From contig NZ_VKDB01000012.1 in assembly GCF_007280555.1 (NCBI RefSeq), positions 1-64,000 on the forward strand: a stretch of 64,000 bases of DNA. Reading direction: 5' to 3'. Positions within the stretch are counted from its first letter, which is position 1; each line of letters begins with the position of its first letter. The stretch comes from Deinococcus detaillensis. GTDB taxonomy: Bacteria > Deinococcota > Deinococci > Deinococcales > Deinococcaceae. Positions 37,163 to 46,555 of the stretch are shown here, piece by piece. The notes beneath the pieces were generated by a model. The model was not told where the DNA came from and did not search any database. It saw only the letters and a program-made list of their open reading frames with translations. Position numbers and translations under genes: made by a program.

Positions 37163-37723
37163 ATGGCTCAGCAACCCGCCCAAATCATCTTGCTCAACGG
37201 AGCGTCCAGTGCTGGAAAGTCCACACTCTGCCGACACCTGCAAGCCCAATTGCCGCAGCCGTTTTTATATTTCGCGCTCGATTTGCTGCTGTTTGGCGAG
37301 GGCGTCATCGCAAAGTGGCCCGGCGTGGAGGCTTTCGAGTGGTCGCGGCAGCGTCCCAAACTCTTTGACGGCTACCACCGCTCGCTGGCCGCCTTCGCTG
37401 CTGCGGGCAACCACCTGATCGCCGACTACGTGCTGGAAACAAAAGACACGTTGGACGATCTGGCGCGGCTGCTTGCCCCTTTCGACGTATTTTTTGTGGG
37501 CGTGCATTGCCCCTTGCCGGAGCTGGAGCGCCGCGAACGGGCACGGGGAGACCGCCGCATCGGTGACGCCCGCGAAGATTATGAGCGGGTACATACTTTC
37601 AGCGGTTACGACTTTGAAGTGGATTCGCTGGGAGCGCCGGAGGATAACGCGGCCAGGATTATGGCGGCCTGGCAACAACGAAAAAGCCCCAGCACGTTTG
37701 AGCAAATCCACGCTCGACGCTGA
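37163..37723 (+). CDS. Chloramphenicol phosphotransferase-like P-loop kinase
   Basis: The 186-residue protein has Walker A GASSAGKS (residues 13-20) and the CPT-like patterns QIILLNGASSAGKSTLC, YFALDLLLFGEG, FVGVHCPLPELERRERARGDR and DFEVDSLGAPEDNAARIM. CPT enzymes phosphorylate the 3-hydroxyl of chloramphenicol. Relatives are common in bacteria without that drug's resistance, so the true substrate is open. It follows the monooxygenase by 20 nt and may be co-transcribed. It converges on lipA, with 18 nt between the stops. Confidence 0.8.
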   Translation: MAQQPAQIILLNGASSAGKSTLCRHLQAQLPQPFLYFALDLLLFGEGVIAKWPGVEAFEWSRQRPKLFDGYHRSLAAFAAAGNHLIADYVLETKDTLDDLARLLAPFDVFFVGVHCPLPELERRERARGDRRIGDAREDYERVHTFSGYDFEVDSLGAPEDNAARIMAAWQQRKSPSTFEQIHARR

Positions 37724-37741
37724 GGCAGTGGGAACGAAGTC

Positions 37742-38734
37742 TTACAGCAGGCTCAATCCGTCTTCGGCGTTGAGGTGGCTCAGGTGCGCGGGCATGGCGC
37801 GGGGGCGGTTCATCACGATCTGCTCGGCTTTGTAGCTGCTGCGGACCAGTGGCCCCGACACCACTTCCAGAAAGCCCAGCGACAGGCCGATCTCGCGGAA
37901 TTCGTCGAACTCCTCGGGCGTCACGTAGCGCTCAACCACCAGATGATGCATGGTGGGGCGCAGGTACTGGCCGAACGTCACCACGTCCACGTCGGCGGCC
38001 CGCAGATCGCGCATGGTTTCGATCACTTCTTCACGGGTTTCACCGAGGCCCAGCATCACGCTGGTTTTGGTGATCACGTCGGGTCGGCTGGCCTTGGCGT
38101 GCTTGAGCACTTTCAGGGTCTGGTCGTAGCTGGCGCGAATGTCGCGGACCGGGTGGGTCAGGCGGCGCACCGTTTCGATGTTCTGGGCATACACGTCCAC
38201 GCCGCTGTCCAGCACCAAGTCCACACAGGCAGTGTTGCCGCTGAAGTCGGGTGTCAGCGATTCCACGCGGGTTCCGGGGTTGACTTTTTTGATGGCCGTC
38301 ACAGTTTTGGCAAAATGGTACGCGCCGCCGTCAGGCAAATCGTCGCGGTCAACCGAGGTCAGTACCACGTACTTGAGGCCCATCAGCCGCACGCTGTCGG
38401 CCACGCCCGCCGGTTCGTCGAGGTCAAGTTTGCCCATCGGATTGCCGGTGTCAACGGCGCAAAAGCGGCAGCCCCGCGTGCAGATATGGCCCATCAGCAT
38501 GAAGGTGGCCGTGCCCCGGCTCCAGCACTCACCGATATTGGGGCACATGGCCTCCTCGCAGACGGTGTGCAAGCGGTGTTCCTTGACGATAGAGCGCACT
38601 TCTTTGAAGGTTTCGCCGGTCGGAATGCGGACTTTGAGCCACGCTGGTTTCTGATCGCGCACAGGGGTGCTGTCTTTGCGGTAGATGCCGTTTTTGATGA
38701 ACTTGGGTTCTTGAGCCTTGTTTTCTCGGGTCAT
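37742..38734 (-). CDS. lipA: Lipoyl synthase
   Basis: This 330-residue radical-SAM enzyme inserts two sulphurs into protein-bound octanoyl groups to make lipoate. Both cluster motifs are present: the auxiliary cluster C59, C64, C70 ([12 protein letters not shown]) and the radical-SAM cluster C85, C89, C92 (CTRGCRFC). The C-terminal SSYKAE ligand for the auxiliary cluster is visible as [12 protein letters not shown] 38734 follows GGAGG by 6 nt; a longer frame would start in lipB. The ATG overlaps the lipB stop by 4 nt, so lipB-lipA form a unit. Confidence 0.96.
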   Translation of the reverse strand: MTRENKAQEPKFIKNGIYRKDSTPVRDQKPAWLKVRIPTGETFKEVRSIVKEHRLHTVCEEAMCPNIGECWSRGTATFMLMGHICTRGCRFCAVDTGNPMGKLDLDEPAGVADSVRLMGLKYVVLTSVDRDDLPDGGAYHFAKTVTAIKKVNPGTRVESLTPDFSGNTACVDLVLDSGVDVYAQNIETVRRLTHPVRDIRASYDQTLKVLKHAKASRPDVITKTSVMLGLGETREEVIETMRDLRAADVDVVTFGQYLRPTMHHLVVERYVTPEEFDEFREIGLSLGFLEVVSGPLVRSSYKAEQIVMNRPRAMPAHLSHLNAEDGLSLL

Positions 38735-39495
38735 GCGGGGCCTCCAACGCTTGGAATTGTTTGGGTTTGAATGCTCTGAAACGGCAATACGGGCAGCGTC
38801 CAATCATAGTCTTTGAACGTTTGAGCAAACGCCTCAGCGACCGCTTGTTTGACGGCGCTCATACTGGGGGCTTGACCCATCTCGCGCAACTGATACTCGC
38901 GTTCTAAGCTGGTCATCTGGGTGTCGGTCAACCCGCACGGCACGATCAAGTCGAAGTGATCCAGGTTGGTGCTGATATTCAGGCCCACGCCGTGCAGCGC
39001 CACGTGCCGCTTGATCGCCACGCCGATGCTGGCGATTTTTTGGTGGCGCATCAGGCCGTTGACTTCGCGGTCAGGCACGTAGATGCCCGCGTAACCCGGA
39101 TTGGGGCGGGTATCGTGCAGGTTCAGCGCCGCCAGAGCCAGCAAAGTCGCCTCTTCCAAGAGCCGCAAAAAATCGCGGACTTTACGGCCCACTGGAAAAA
39201 TGGCGTAGATCACCAGTTGGCCCGGCCCGTGATAGGTCACGTCGCCGCCGCGCTCGATCTCGTGAACGCCGATGTCCTGCGCCGCCAGATACTCACGGGT
39301 CACGACGATGTTTTCACCGGCCTGGGCTTTGCGGCCCAGCGTCAGCACGGCGGGGTGCTCGGCCAGCAGCAAGGTGGGCCGCCCACCGGAAGCCACCCGC
39401 GCATGGTGCTGCTTTTGAATGTCCCACGCCGCTTGGTAATCAACCAAGCCGAGGTCGGTGACCTCAAAGGCGGGGGCAAGGAACGAACTGTTCAT
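38731..39495 (-). CDS. lipB: Octanoyl-ACP:protein octanoyltransferase
   Basis: The 254-residue enzyme moves octanoyl from ACP to lipoate-dependent enzyme domains. Family motifs are [16 protein letters not shown], the lysine in [19 protein letters not shown] (K153) and the catalytic cysteine C187 in [16 protein letters not shown] 39495 is preferred: on the minus strand TAAACT lies 7 nt before it, the leaderless spacing seen elsewhere. The longer upstream frame has no family similarity. It is the first gene of the lipB-lipA pair. Confidence 0.94.
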   Translation of the reverse strand: MNSSFLAPAFEVTDLGLVDYQAAWDIQKQHHARVASGGRPTLLLAEHPAVLTLGRKAQAGENIVVTREYLAAQDIGVHEIERGGDVTYHGPGQLVIYAIFPVGRKVRDFLRLLEEATLLALAALNLHDTRPNPGYAGIYVPDREVNGLMRHQKIASIGVAIKRHVALHGVGLNISTNLDHFDLIVPCGLTDTQMTSLEREYQLREMGQAPSMSAVKQAVAEAFAQTFKDYDWTLPVLPFQSIQTQTIPSVGGPA

Positions 39496-39663
39496 GTCCG
39501 TCAGTTTACGCCCGCGCTCAGGTGCATGCAGCATCAAACGGCACGGTTGAAGCGGAGATTGACCACTCGGAGCTGTCAATCCAGCAAGGCGTGATGCGGC
39601 GGTGCGGGAGTGGCGAACGATAAAACCTGCATTCACTCCCTGCTCAATCGGCTTCTTGCCTTC

Positions 39664-40533
39664 CTACAGCAAGCTCAGCGGGTTTTTGGGCACGTCCCAC
39701 AAATAGGTGCCGAAATGCAGGTGCGGCCCGGTGGAGCGCCCAGTGTCGCCGCTGCGCCCGATGACCTGGCCGCGCACCACGCTGTCGCCCACGCGGGCCA
39801 GATTACGGCTGAGGTGGGCGTAACGGGTTTTCCAACCGTCACCGTGATCCACGATGATCGTCCAGCCCCAGCCACGGGCGAAGTCGGCCCGCGACTCGGT
39901 CACCCGGCCTCCCCGGGCAGCCCGCACCAATGTGCCTTCGGGAACCACGATGTCCACACCGTAGTGCATTTCCTGGTCGCCGTCGATGTTGCGCTCGCCG
40001 TAGCCGCTGCTGACCCAGCCTTGCACCGGCCAGTTCCAACTGCGGGAACCGGAAGCAGGAGCCAGCGGACGCAAGCTGGCGGTTTTGATGACGGCCTGGG
40101 GACTTGGGCCTCTGGCTTTGGCTGCCGCGACAACCACCCGGCGGGCCGGAATGTACAGCACTTTTCCGGCCAGGAGCGGCCTACCGGCGCTCAGGCCAGC
40201 GTTGGCCCGCACCAACTGAGACAAGCTGAGCCGGTAGCGGGCGGCGACGCTGCTCAGCGTTTCACCGCTCCTGACGCGGTGGCTGGTGGCCACTTTGTGG
40301 GCGTCAGGCAGGCGAATGCTTTTTCCGGCCTGCACCGCATTGAGATCACGGATTTGCGGATTGGCCGCCCGCAGTTGCCCCACGCTGAGGCCGGTGCGCT
40401 TGGCGATTAGGGTCAGGTTGTCGCCTGCCTGGACGGTATAGGTACCCGCTGCTTGTGCGTTCCAACACAACAGCAAGCTGGCACACACCAAACCCCATAC
40501 GGGGTGACTTTTTTTGCGCGGTCTCGACACGGT
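39664..40533 (-). CDS. LysM-containing M23 family peptidase
   Basis: A 289-residue secreted protein with signal peptide and two LysM domains ([19 protein letters not shown] and [19 protein letters not shown]) that bind peptidoglycan, then a C-terminal M23 domain. The M23 zinc ligands are His/Asp in HYGVD and the HLH of [12 protein letters not shown], so it should be an active endopeptidase or an activator of amidases. GTG 40533 is chosen: GGGAG lies 5 nt before it, whereas TTG 40545 overlaps that site. It is divergent from truA. Confidence 0.9.
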   Translation of the reverse strand, partial: TVSRPRKKSHPVWGLVCASLLLCWNAQAAGTYTVQAGDNLTLIAKRTGLSVGQLRAANPQIRDLNAVQAGKSIRLPDAHKVATSHRVRSGETLSSVAARYRLSLSQLVRANAGLSAGRPLLAGKVLYIPARRVVVAAAKARGPSPQAVIKTASLRPLAPASGSRSWNWPVQGWVSSGYGERNIDGDQEMHYGVDIVVPEGTLVRAARGGRVTESRADFARGWGWTIIVDHGDGWKTRYAHLSRNLARVGDSVVRGQVIGRSGDTGRSTGPHLHFGTYLWDVPKNPLSLL

Positions 40534-40561
40534 TTCTCCCAACACAGACCCGTATTGTCGC

Positions 40562-40567
40562 TAAAAT
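40562..40567 (+). promoter_or_regulatory. -10 box TAAAAT upstream of truA
   Basis: TAAAAT lies 22 nt before the truA ATG at 40590, with in-frame GTGs at 40581 and 40587. The start of truA is therefore uncertain by a few codons. Confidence 0.4.
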
Positions 40568-40589
40568 CGGCGGGTGTTTGGTGAATGTG

Positions 40590-41396
40590 ATGCAGGCTGA
40601 GACCAATGACCGGAGAAGGCACCGCCCACCGCAGGACTTTGAGCGCTGGCGAGTGACGCTGAGCTGGCACGGCGCGGGCTTTGTCGGCTGGCAATCGCAG
40701 CCCAGCGCCCGCAGCGTGCAAGATACACTGTGGCAAGCGTTCGGGCCGCTGCTGGGCGCTCCCGAGGACGCTTTTCGCCCGGTGGCAGCGGGCCGCACCG
40801 ACGCGGGCGTTCACGCCGAGGCGATGACGGCCCACCTTGATCTGCGGCTGGGGAGCTTAAAGCCTAAACCCGCCCAGCTCGCCCGCGCCCTGAATGCTCA
40901 CCTGCCCGCCGACTTGGCCGTGACCGAGATATCGCCCGCACCGCCTCACTTCCACGCCCGCTTTACCTGCACCGAGCGCCGGTATGTCTACCGTGTGCTC
41001 AACACGCCGCAGCGCCGCCCACTCTGGGAAGGCCGGGCGCTGCACCATCCGGCGGAGCTCGATTTGGCCGCCGTGCGCCGGGCCGCCGCGCTGCTGATTG
41101 GTCAGCACGACTTTGCTGCGTTTGCCACCCAAGAAGAGCGCCAGACTGTGCGGGAGCTGCGCCGCTTGGACATGATCCAGCGGGGCGAGCTGCTTGAATT
41201 TGAAGTGGCGGGCGAGAGCTTTTTGCGCCATATGGTGCGCGGCCTCGTCGGCACGCTGCTCAAAGTCGGTGCAGGCCAACTCAGCGCCGAGCAGGTGCAG
41301 GCGGTGCTGGCCTCGCGCCAGCGTTCACGGGCCGCCGCCAATGTTCCGGCGCACGGCCTGTATTTCAGCGGAGCGGTATACGGGCCAGAAAGTTAA
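40590..41396 (+). CDS. truA: tRNA pseudouridine(38-40) synthase
   Basis: The 268-residue enzyme makes pseudouridine at positions 38-40 in the anticodon arm. The catalytic aspartate is D71 in [14 protein letters not shown]. Other TruA motifs are [25 protein letters not shown] and [18 protein letters not shown]. The in-frame region upstream to 40455 lies over the divergent peptidase gene and has no family match. ATG 40590 is the most likely start. Confidence 0.95.
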   Translation: MQAETNDRRRHRPPQDFERWRVTLSWHGAGFVGWQSQPSARSVQDTLWQAFGPLLGAPEDAFRPVAAGRTDAGVHAEAMTAHLDLRLGSLKPKPAQLARALNAHLPADLAVTEISPAPPHFHARFTCTERRYVYRVLNTPQRRPLWEGRALHHPAELDLAAVRRAAALLIGQHDFAAFATQEERQTVRELRRLDMIQRGELLEFEVAGESFLRHMVRGLVGTLLKVGAGQLSAEQVQAVLASRQRSRAAANVPAHGLYFSGAVYGPES

Positions 41397-41399
41397 ACC

Positions 41400-41744
41400 T
41401 CAGGGAACGAGCTCAGGCCCCTTCCAGTGGCGTTTGTTGAGCATGGCCATTCGCCTCGGATTGCTTATGACCCGAAGGGCGTAAACGAAAATCAGCAGAA
41501 CCGGAACACTGCCTATCAGAATCGCCAGCCACCAGACCGGCGAGTAGAGCTCGATCAGCAGGGCCATGACACCGATGAGGGCCACTCCGTGAAAGAGCAA
41601 ACTCAGTGCTCCCCACAGCAGTCGACGCCTCCGGAACAGGTAAGGAGCGTCTCGGTAATGCAGTTGGCGTGCTCCACTCCGCAGGAGCAGCGCAGCCAGA
41701 GCCAGCAGCAGGAGATCGGCGAGGATGGGGTGGAGCGGGGACAT
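41400..41744 (-). CDS. Small membrane protein of unknown function
   Basis: A 114-residue protein with three predicted membrane helices: ILADLLLLALAALLL, LLWGALSLLFHGVALIGVMAL and WWLAILIGSVPVLLIFVYAL, and a basic C-terminus (NPRRMAMLNKRHWKGP). I see no family signature. ATG 41744 is chosen with TAAAAC 7 nt before it; a TTG at 41777 would add 11 residues. The gene converges with truA, with 3 nt between the stops. That alone does not prove it is expressed, but the membrane pattern and codon use support it. Confidence 0.6.
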   Translation of the reverse strand: MSPLHPILADLLLLALAALLLRSGARQLHYRDAPYLFRRRRLLWGALSLLFHGVALIGVMALLIELYSPVWWLAILIGSVPVLLIFVYALRVISNPRRMAMLNKRHWKGPELVP

Positions 41745-42077
41745 GCACTTTGTTTTAGCGCAAACCTGTTTTGCCAAACTTCTTCTTTTGTTACAGGCCC
41801 CTTCACCGAGTCAGGGGCCCCCAATATGCGGCCTGAGGACAACATGTCATCGTCAAATCGTCCAGCATGAAGCCCCGCGCTTTGGAATGCTCCACGATCA
41901 CCCTTTTACGAGAGCAGGCCTCATTTTTTTGCCTGGCTTTGTCGCACCGTCTCCGCAGGCCCCACATTTGATCCGCGCTGCTCTGCTGGCCACTTCGCGC
42001 CGCTTCAAAAACGGAGCGAGGCCCGCCGGACACCAAACGAAAAACCCCGCCACGAGACGAGGTTTAGGCTTCCTGCT
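41745..42077. other. Intergenic region between small membrane gene and tRNA-Leu
   Basis: The 333 nt hold a 7-bp hairpin (GGCCCCT at 41796-41802 with AGGGGCC at 41813-41819) and the likely tRNA-Leu terminator near its right end. A minus-strand frame of 77 codons lacks start signals and I do not call it. Confidence 0.4.
42039..42065 (-). terminator. Terminator after tRNA-Leu
   Basis: On the minus strand, just after the tRNA's CCA end, AACCTCGTC and GGCGGGGTT can form a 9-bp stem with G-U pairs and a 4-nt loop, followed by a T-run. Confidence 0.6.
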
Positions 42078-42162
42078 TGGTGCCGAGAACGGGACTTGAA
42101 CCCGTATGCCGTGAAGCGTTCGATTTTAAGTCGAGTGCGTCTACCGATTCCGCCATCCCGGC
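42078..42162 (-). tRNA. tRNA-Leu (anticodon UAA)
   Basis: An 85-nt gene on the minus strand. The 7-bp acceptor stem pairs GCCGGGA with TCTCGGC, followed by the discriminator A and an encoded CCA. The D-loop, the TAA anticodon in loop CTTAAAA, a long variable arm (class II) and the T-loop GGTTCAAGTCC are all recognisable. The long arm and UAA anticodon define tRNA-Leu for UUA/UUG codons. It is a likely substrate of the TrmL at 26685. Confidence 0.95.
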
Positions 42163-42461
42163 CCACAAGCGGCCCGAAGTATAGCGCACGCACAGCGGCG
42201 CGGGAAGCGGCCTTGAGACGCCTTTTATTTTTCGCAGAAATGGTGAAGGCGCTGGGCTGTGTTTGCAGTCAGGAGCGCGTCAGGAAGCGGGTTTGGGGCG
42301 TTTCAGCACAGCAACTGGGGCTGCACACAATCTCCATTTGTTCTGCGCTCAGCCTGCAACGCAGCGTCGCATTCTTTGTTCAAGGACGGAGTAAAGCCGC
42401 CCAACGCAAGCCAGCCGAACAAACCCCTTACCCTCAATCATCCCTTCAAAGGAGAACCACC
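42163..42461. other. Intergenic region between tRNA-Leu and the secreted protein gene
   Basis: The left end carries the tRNA promoter: on the minus strand TATACT at 42178-42183. The right end has AAAGGAG 8 nt before the ATG at 42462. The rest, about 240 nt, shows no convincing frame or structure. Confidence 0.45.
42178..42183 (-). promoter_or_regulatory. -10 box TATACT for tRNA-Leu
   Basis: On the minus strand, TATACT lies 15 nt upstream of the tRNA 5' end. A weak -35 (TTCCCG-like) lies about 17 nt further upstream. Confidence 0.6.
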
Positions 42462-42869
42462 ATGCCTAAGTCCATTTTGAGCGTCCTGACCCTGACCGCC
42501 GCCCTGAGCTTCGTGCCCGCCAGTACCGCTTTTGCTTCGACCATGCCCGCCCCCATCAGCGGCGCTTCCTACAGCCCGCTGTACACCGAGTCCGATTGGA
42601 TGACCCTGACAGTGCCGGTTTCTGAACTCGGCGGCACCATTCCCAGCGACCTTGCCCTGAGTGCCAGCGGTTTGCCCGAAGGCACCAGCATCGCCCTGAC
42701 TGGCGTTTCGCAAGACGGCAATTACGCGGTGCTGGCCGTCTCGGTGGCCCGCAGCGACCTCAGCGTGGCAGTCAACGCCGACAGCCTGGTGACCCTGACT
42801 TCCGGCGACAAGGTTCTGACCAGCTTCAATGTGCCGGTGGTGGGCGTCGCTTACAACAGCAGCTTCTGA
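42462..42869 (+). CDS. Small secreted protein of unknown function
   Basis: A 135-residue protein with a clear signal peptide (ILSVLTLTAALSFVPASTAFA). The mature part is Ser/Thr/Val-rich and beta-like (MTLTVPVSELGGTIPSDLAL, VAVNADSLVTLTSGDKVL), with no cysteine and no motif I know. AAAGGAG precedes the ATG and a strong terminator follows, so it forms a single-gene unit. It could be a surface or matrix protein; this is a guess from composition. Confidence 0.75.
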   Translation: MPKSILSVLTLTAALSFVPASTAFASTMPAPISGASYSPLYTESDWMTLTVPVSELGGTIPSDLALSASGLPEGTSIALTGVSQDGNYAVLAVSVARSDLSVAVNADSLVTLTSGDKVLTSFNVPVVGVAYNSSF

Positions 42870-42887
42870 ACAACCGATCAATAAGCC

Positions 42888-42926
42888 AGCAGCCGGAAAG
42901 AGATTTTTCTTCCGGCTGCTTTTTGC
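42888..42926 (+). terminator. Terminator after the small secreted protein gene
   Basis: AGCAGCCGGAA (42888-42898) and TTCCGGCTGCT (42910-42920) form a perfect 11-bp stem followed by a T-run. This is a classic Rho-independent terminator. Confidence 0.9.
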
Positions 42927-42974
42927 TATGCTCCATTGCCAAGGTCAGTGCTCAGCCCGATCCCATTGCTCAGC

Positions 42975-44543
42975 TCAGCGCCCGCGCCGCCGCTGTTCGC
43001 GCCTCTCCAGCCACGCCACCACGCTGTAGAGGGCCACGCCCAGCAGCACCAGTAGGGCAATCGCCGCAAAGACTCTGGGCGTTTGGTACGACTGCCGCGC
43101 CTGATTGATGGCAAAGCCCAGCCCGCGCTGGTTGCTGGTAAATTCCCAGACCACCGCGCCGATCAGCGCCAGACTCAGCGACAAGCGCAGCCCGCCGAGC
43201 AGCACTGGCAGAGCCCCGGGAAGTTCGAGGTGCAGCAAGCGCTGAAGCGGCGTGGCCCGCAGGGTGCTGAAGAGTTCTTGGTAAGTGCGGTCGACTTCGC
43301 GCACGCCGACCAGAGTCGACACCAGCACTGGATAGAAAGCGGTCAGGGCGCTCACCAGAATGCCCGGCAAAATCCCGAAGCCCAGCCACAGCAGCAGCAC
43401 CGGAGCCAGCACCACCGTCGGGGTGCTCTGGCTGGCGATCAGCAGCGGGCTCAAAAAGCGCTCCAGCCACCGGAGACGCGCCATCGGGTAGCCGATCAGC
43501 ACGCCGAAAGCGCTGCCCAGCAGTGCTCCCAGCAAGGCCACTGCGGCGGTGTAGCCGAGTTGCGAGAGCAGATCGGCGCGGTTTTGCCAGAACACCTGCC
43601 AGACCCTCAGCGGGGTGGGCAGCAGGTAATCGGCGTCGATTCGCACCGCCAGCGCTTGCCAGATCAGCAGGCCCAGCGCCAGCGCCAAGACCGGCAACCA
43701 TTCGGATTTGCTGCGCTCTGCTGGCGGCGGCGACCAGTTGTGGGTGCTGTCCCCGCTGCCGAGGAGTGAGCGCAACTGCGCTTCGGTACCCTCAGTGTAA
43801 GCGCTCAGCCGCCCCTGACCGCGCGTTTCGAGCAGCGCCACGATTTTGCCGCCGCGCAGCACCGCCACCCTATCGGCCAGCAGCACCGCTTCACGAATCG
43901 AGTGCGTGACCATCAAGGTGGTCTGGCCAGTTTTTTCGTGCAGATGGCGCAGCTCGTCGTTGAAGCGCTCGCGCACCAGAGCGTCGAGAGCGGCGAACGG
44001 CTCGTCGAGCAGCAAAATGTCGCCCGACTGCGCCAGAGCGCGGGCCAGCCCCACCCGCGCCCGCATGCCGCCGGAGAGCTGGGCTGGCAGGTAATCGCCG
44101 TAAGCCGCCATGCCCACCAACTTCAGCGCCTCGCCGGGGGTCAGCACCCCACCCGAGCCGAGTTCACACGGCAGCGAGACGTTTCTGAGGGCCGAGCGCC
44201 ACGGCAACAAGCGGTCGTCTTGAAAGACGTAGGCGGGCCGCCCGCGCACCGCCACTTCTCCCGAATCGGCGCGGAGCAGCCCTGAGACGATTCTCAGCAG
44301 CGTGCTTTTGCCGCCGCCCGAAGGCCCGATGATTGCCAAGAACTCGCCGCGCCGCACCTCCAGATTGACGCCGCTGAGCACCTCGCGCCCGCCGAGGCGC
44401 AAGCTCACATCCTGAAGTTCGATGGCCGCCGTGCCGGAGACGCTGCCCCTGACATCAACTTGCGGCAGCTCAGCGGGTGGATGAGGGGCTGCTGGCTCAG
44501 GTAACGGTTGATTGGGCAGCGGTTGGTCAGACAGCGGGGTCAT
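42975..44543 (-). CDS. ABC transporter ATPase-permease fusion (nitrate/sulfonate/thiamine-precursor type)
   Basis: This 522-residue protein joins an N-terminal ATPase (Walker [10 protein letters not shown] at 73-81, signature [15 protein letters not shown], Walker [13 protein letters not shown], His loop VTHSIREA) to a C-terminal six-helix permease with the EAA loop [18 protein letters not shown]. Most SsuBC/TauBC/ThiXYZ-type importers carry these on separate proteins in the order ATPase and permease; here they are one chain. The linker near residues 245-285 is charged and flexible. No binding-protein gene is adjacent, so the substrate is open. The stop of the upstream EamA gene overlaps its ATG by 4 nt. 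Confidence 0.88.
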   Translation of the reverse strand: MTPLSDQPLPNQPLPEPAAPHPPAELPQVDVRGSVSGTAAIELQDVSLRLGGREVLSGVNLEVRRGEFLAIIGPSGGGKSTLLRIVSGLLRADSGEVAVRGRPAYVFQDDRLLPWRSALRNVSLPCELGSGGVLTPGEALKLVGMAAYGDYLPAQLSGGMRARVGLARALAQSGDILLLDEPFAALDALVRERFNDELRHLHEKTGQTTLMVTHSIREAVLLADRVAVLRGGKIVALLETRGQGRLSAYTEGTEAQLRSLLGSGDSTHNWSPPPAERSKSEWLPVLALALGLLIWQALAVRIDADYLLPTPLRVWQVFWQNRADLLSQLGYTAAVALLGALLGSAFGVLIGYPMARLRWLERFLSPLLIASQSTPTVVLAPVLLLWLGFGILPGILVSALTAFYPVLVSTLVGVREVDRTYQELFSTLRATPLQRLLHLELPGALPVLLGGLRLSLSLALIGAVVWEFTSNQRGLGFAINQARQSYQTPRVFAAIALLVLLGVALYSVVAWLERREQRRRGR

Positions 44544-45523
44544 GAAAGCCTGCGGGTTTCAGCGCTGGGCTGGGCGGTTGAGTCAGGTTGTGCGATTGGA
44601 TCAGACTGGATGCGGGCAGGCGCGGGGCGGCCCAAAGTGTTGACCAACAGCACCCCGATAAGCGCCACCGCGCCGCCGATCAGCGAAATTCCTCCCGGCA
44701 CCTCGCCCAGCCACAGCCAAGCGATCAGGGTGGCCAGCACCGGACTGACAAATAAGAAACTGGTGGTGGCGCTGGCACTCACCCGCGAAAGCGCAAATGT
44801 CCATGTCAGGTACGCCAGCGCCGAGGGAAAAATCCCCAAATAAATGACCGCCAAGTGAGCGCTCAGCGGCGCGGCCCGCCACTCGCCCGCGAAGCCCGGC
44901 AGGAAAATCAGCATCGGCAGCGTGCCCAGCAGCAAACTCCAAACCGTGAAATTTAGCGGCTTCATGCGCCCGAGAATGGGCCGCTGGAACACGAAGTAAA
45001 TGCTGGTAAACAGCGCGGCCAGCAAAATCAAAATCGCGCCGCCGGTAAACGACACGCCCTGCCCGCCGCCCAAGACGATCAGCAGCACGCCCGCCAAGCT
45101 GATGAAGGTGCCGAGCCAGCCGAGCAGAGTCAGCTTTTCTGCGGCAAAGCGGGTAGCGATCAGCGCCGTGATGACTGGCCCCGCCGCGATAATGAGGCTG
45201 GCGGTTCCGGCGGGCACGCTCTGTTCGCCGTAATTGAGCAGCGCGTGATACAGCGTGATGCCGCAAAATGACAGCCCAAAAATTCGTAGCGCGTCGGCGC
45301 GGCTGGGCAGCGGGATTCGGGTAATGAGTGCGTAGACGAGCAGCACGGCTGAGGCCACCAGAAAGCGGTAGAGCGTCAGGTGGCCCGGCGAGAAGACCTG
45401 TAAACCCGCCCGAATGCCCGCGAACGCCGAAGCCCAAAACAAAATAGTGATGCAGATGGCCCCCAGACTCAGGGCGTCGAGGCGGGAGGACGGCGCGGGA
45501 ACAGGCGGTGAAACGGGCGTCAT
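44540..45523 (-). CDS. EamA/DMT family transporter
   Basis: This 327-residue protein has ten membrane helices in two EamA repeats, seen as [18 protein letters not shown] and [40 protein letters not shown] proteins export amino acids or other metabolites. Its TGA overlaps the next gene's ATG by 4 nt, so it may serve with the ATPase-permease fusion, though they could be unrelated. The inverted-repeat element lies in the gap upstream of its start. Confidence 0.85.
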   Translation of the reverse strand: MTPVSPPVPAPSSRLDALSLGAICITILFWASAFAGIRAGLQVFSPGHLTLYRFLVASAVLLVYALITRIPLPSRADALRIFGLSFCGITLYHALLNYGEQSVPAGTASLIIAAGPVITALIATRFAAEKLTLLGWLGTFISLAGVLLIVLGGGQGVSFTGGAILILLAALFTSIYFVFQRPILGRMKPLNFTVWSLLLGTLPMLIFLPGFAGEWRAAPLSAHLAVIYLGIFPSALAYLTWTFALSRVSASATTSFLFVSPVLATLIAWLWLGEVPGGISLIGGAVALIGVLLVNTLGRPAPARIQSDPIAQPDSTAQPSAETRRLS

Positions 45524-45544
45524 GGCCGCAGCTTAGCAGGCAGG

Positions 45545-45668
45545 CTGGGGAGCGATTGAAGCGGAATTCGGGTCAGAGGGAGTGGTTGGTGGGAAGTAGG
45601 AAGTGGTCAGTGGAAACAGCGCCAAAAGCTGTTCAACCACTGACCACTCCCCTATCTCCGCTCCCCAG
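45545..45668. repeat. Nested inverted-repeat element between EamA and phoU genes
   Basis: The 149-nt gap holds three nested arm pairs: CTGGGGAGCG (45545-45554) with CGCTCCCCAG (45659-45668); AGTGGTCAGTGG (45602-45613) with CCACTGACCACT (45637-45648); AACAGC (45615-45620) with GCTGTT (45628-45633). All three are perfect and in order. Deinococcus genomes are known to contain small non-coding repeats; this has the look of one. It may also end phoU transcription. Confidence 0.7.
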
Positions 45669-45672
45669 TCCT

Positions 45673-46329
45673 TCAGTCACGCATCTGCGTTTCGCGCTGG
45701 CCGGTGATCCAGTAATTCAGGCGCTCGGCCACGTTTTCCATGTGGTCGCCGATGCGCTCCAAGCTGCGGCCCACACGCATCAGGGTCAAGCTCTTGGAGA
45801 TGTTGCGCGGGTCTTCGAGCATGTAGGTGACGAGTTCACGCTGGGTCTGCTCGTAGAGGTCGTCGACTTCATCGTCCATCTGCAAGGTTTCGTTGGCCTT
45901 CTTCACGTCTCGCTCGGTGATGGCCGTGCGCAGATGCACGCTCATTTCTTGCAGGCGCTCCAGCATCCGGCCCAAGTTGACGTAGCGCTTGAGGGGCGCG
46001 GCCTGCGCCAGTTCCGCGCTGTCGGCGGCCACGTGAACGGCGTAGTCGCCCATCCGCTCGATATCCGATAAGCTCTTGAGGACAAGCGCCACCAAGCGCA
46101 GATCGCGGGCGACCGGCTGGTGCAGGGCGATAATCCGCAGGCACTCGGCTTCGATCTGGGTTTCCAGCGCGTCGACTTCGCGGTCAATCGAGCGAATTTC
46201 GGGAAGGCGTTTGACATTTTGGTGCAGCAGCACGTCAGCGGCAATCGGCAGCATCCGCTCTACCGTACTGAGCATTTCGAGGGCGTCACGCAGCACTTTT
46301 TGCAAATCTTGTTCCAACACTTCACGCAT
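45673..46329 (-). CDS. phoU: PhoU-type phosphate signalling protein
   Basis: The 218-residue all-helical protein consists of two PhoU repeats. The (E/D)xxxD metal-binding patterns appear as VALVLKSLSDIERMGDYAVHVA in the first and LTLMRVGRSLERIGDHMENVAERL in the second (each exceeds 20 residues and is split here by role). PhoU links the phosphate transporter to the PhoR/PhoB pair. GGAG precedes the ATG. Upstream on the same strand are genes for a PhoR-like kinase and PhoB-like regulator. Confidence 0.9.
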   Translation of the reverse strand: MREVLEQDLQKVLRDALEMLSTVERMLPIAADVLLHQNVKRLPEIRSIDREVDALETQIEAECLRIIALHQPVARDLRLVALVLKSLSDIERMGDYAVHVAADSAELAQAAPLKRYVNLGRMLERLQEMSVHLRTAITERDVKKANETLQMDDEVDDLYEQTQRELVTYMLEDPRNISKSLTLMRVGRSLERIGDHMENVAERLNYWITGQRETQMRD

Positions 46330-46423
46330 ACCGGCTCCTTAGAGACCCTACTTTAATCCCCTTGACCGTAAGAGGCGGATGTCAGGGCTTTGTCTGCTTG
46401 CGGCTCGGGCGTTACTCCCGCTC

Positions 46424-46493
46424 ATACGGATTCCGGCCATTCTGTTCTCTTTCGGAAAAGTACCGAAAGCCAACTCCATTCTGGAATCCGTAT
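46424..46493. repeat. Nested inverted repeat (REP/MITE-like) between phoR and phoU
   Basis: ATACGGATTCC (46424-46434) pairs with GGAATCCGTAT (46483-46493), 11 bp perfect, around an inner 7-bp hairpin CTTTCGG (46449-46455) / CCGAAAG (46463-46469). A T-run follows on the plus strand. The 70-nt structure is compact like a repetitive or transposon-derived element. Confidence 0.7.
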
Positions 46494-46515
46494 TTTTTCC
46501 TACTCCCTCCAGTCG

Positions 46516-46545
46516 GGTCAACAGTTATTTCATAACTGATTGACC
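46516..46545 (-). terminator. Dyad downstream of the PhoR-like kinase gene
   Basis: GGTCAACAGTTAT and ATAACTGATTGACC pair over 13 bp with a single bulged base and a 3-nt loop. It starts 10 nt past the kinase stop on the minus strand. There is no T-run, so it might be an mRNA end or processing structure or an operator. Confidence 0.5.
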
Positions 46546-46555
46546 GGAATTCTTA

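Larger units (their letters stand above)
46330..46555. other. Structured gap between the kinase gene and phoU
   Basis: The 226 nt are filled with inverted repeats: an outer/inner nested pair at 46424-46493 and a near-perfect dyad at 46516-46545. I see no open frame. phoU needs its own promoter in this gap or read-through of both structures. Confidence 0.55.

Noticed and set aside
37163..37723. Chloramphenicol resistance gene
   Set aside because: The CPT-like family is broad and common in strains without drug exposure; no resistance context is present.
37775..38770. 331-codon plus-strand frame opposite lipA
   Set aside because: His/Gly-rich shadow of a well-supported lipA gene.
41803..42036. 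77-codon minus-strand frame next to tRNA-Leu
   Set aside because: No ribosome binding site or -10 box at the right place; Arg/Ser/Cys-rich and no family match. Kept as non-coding.
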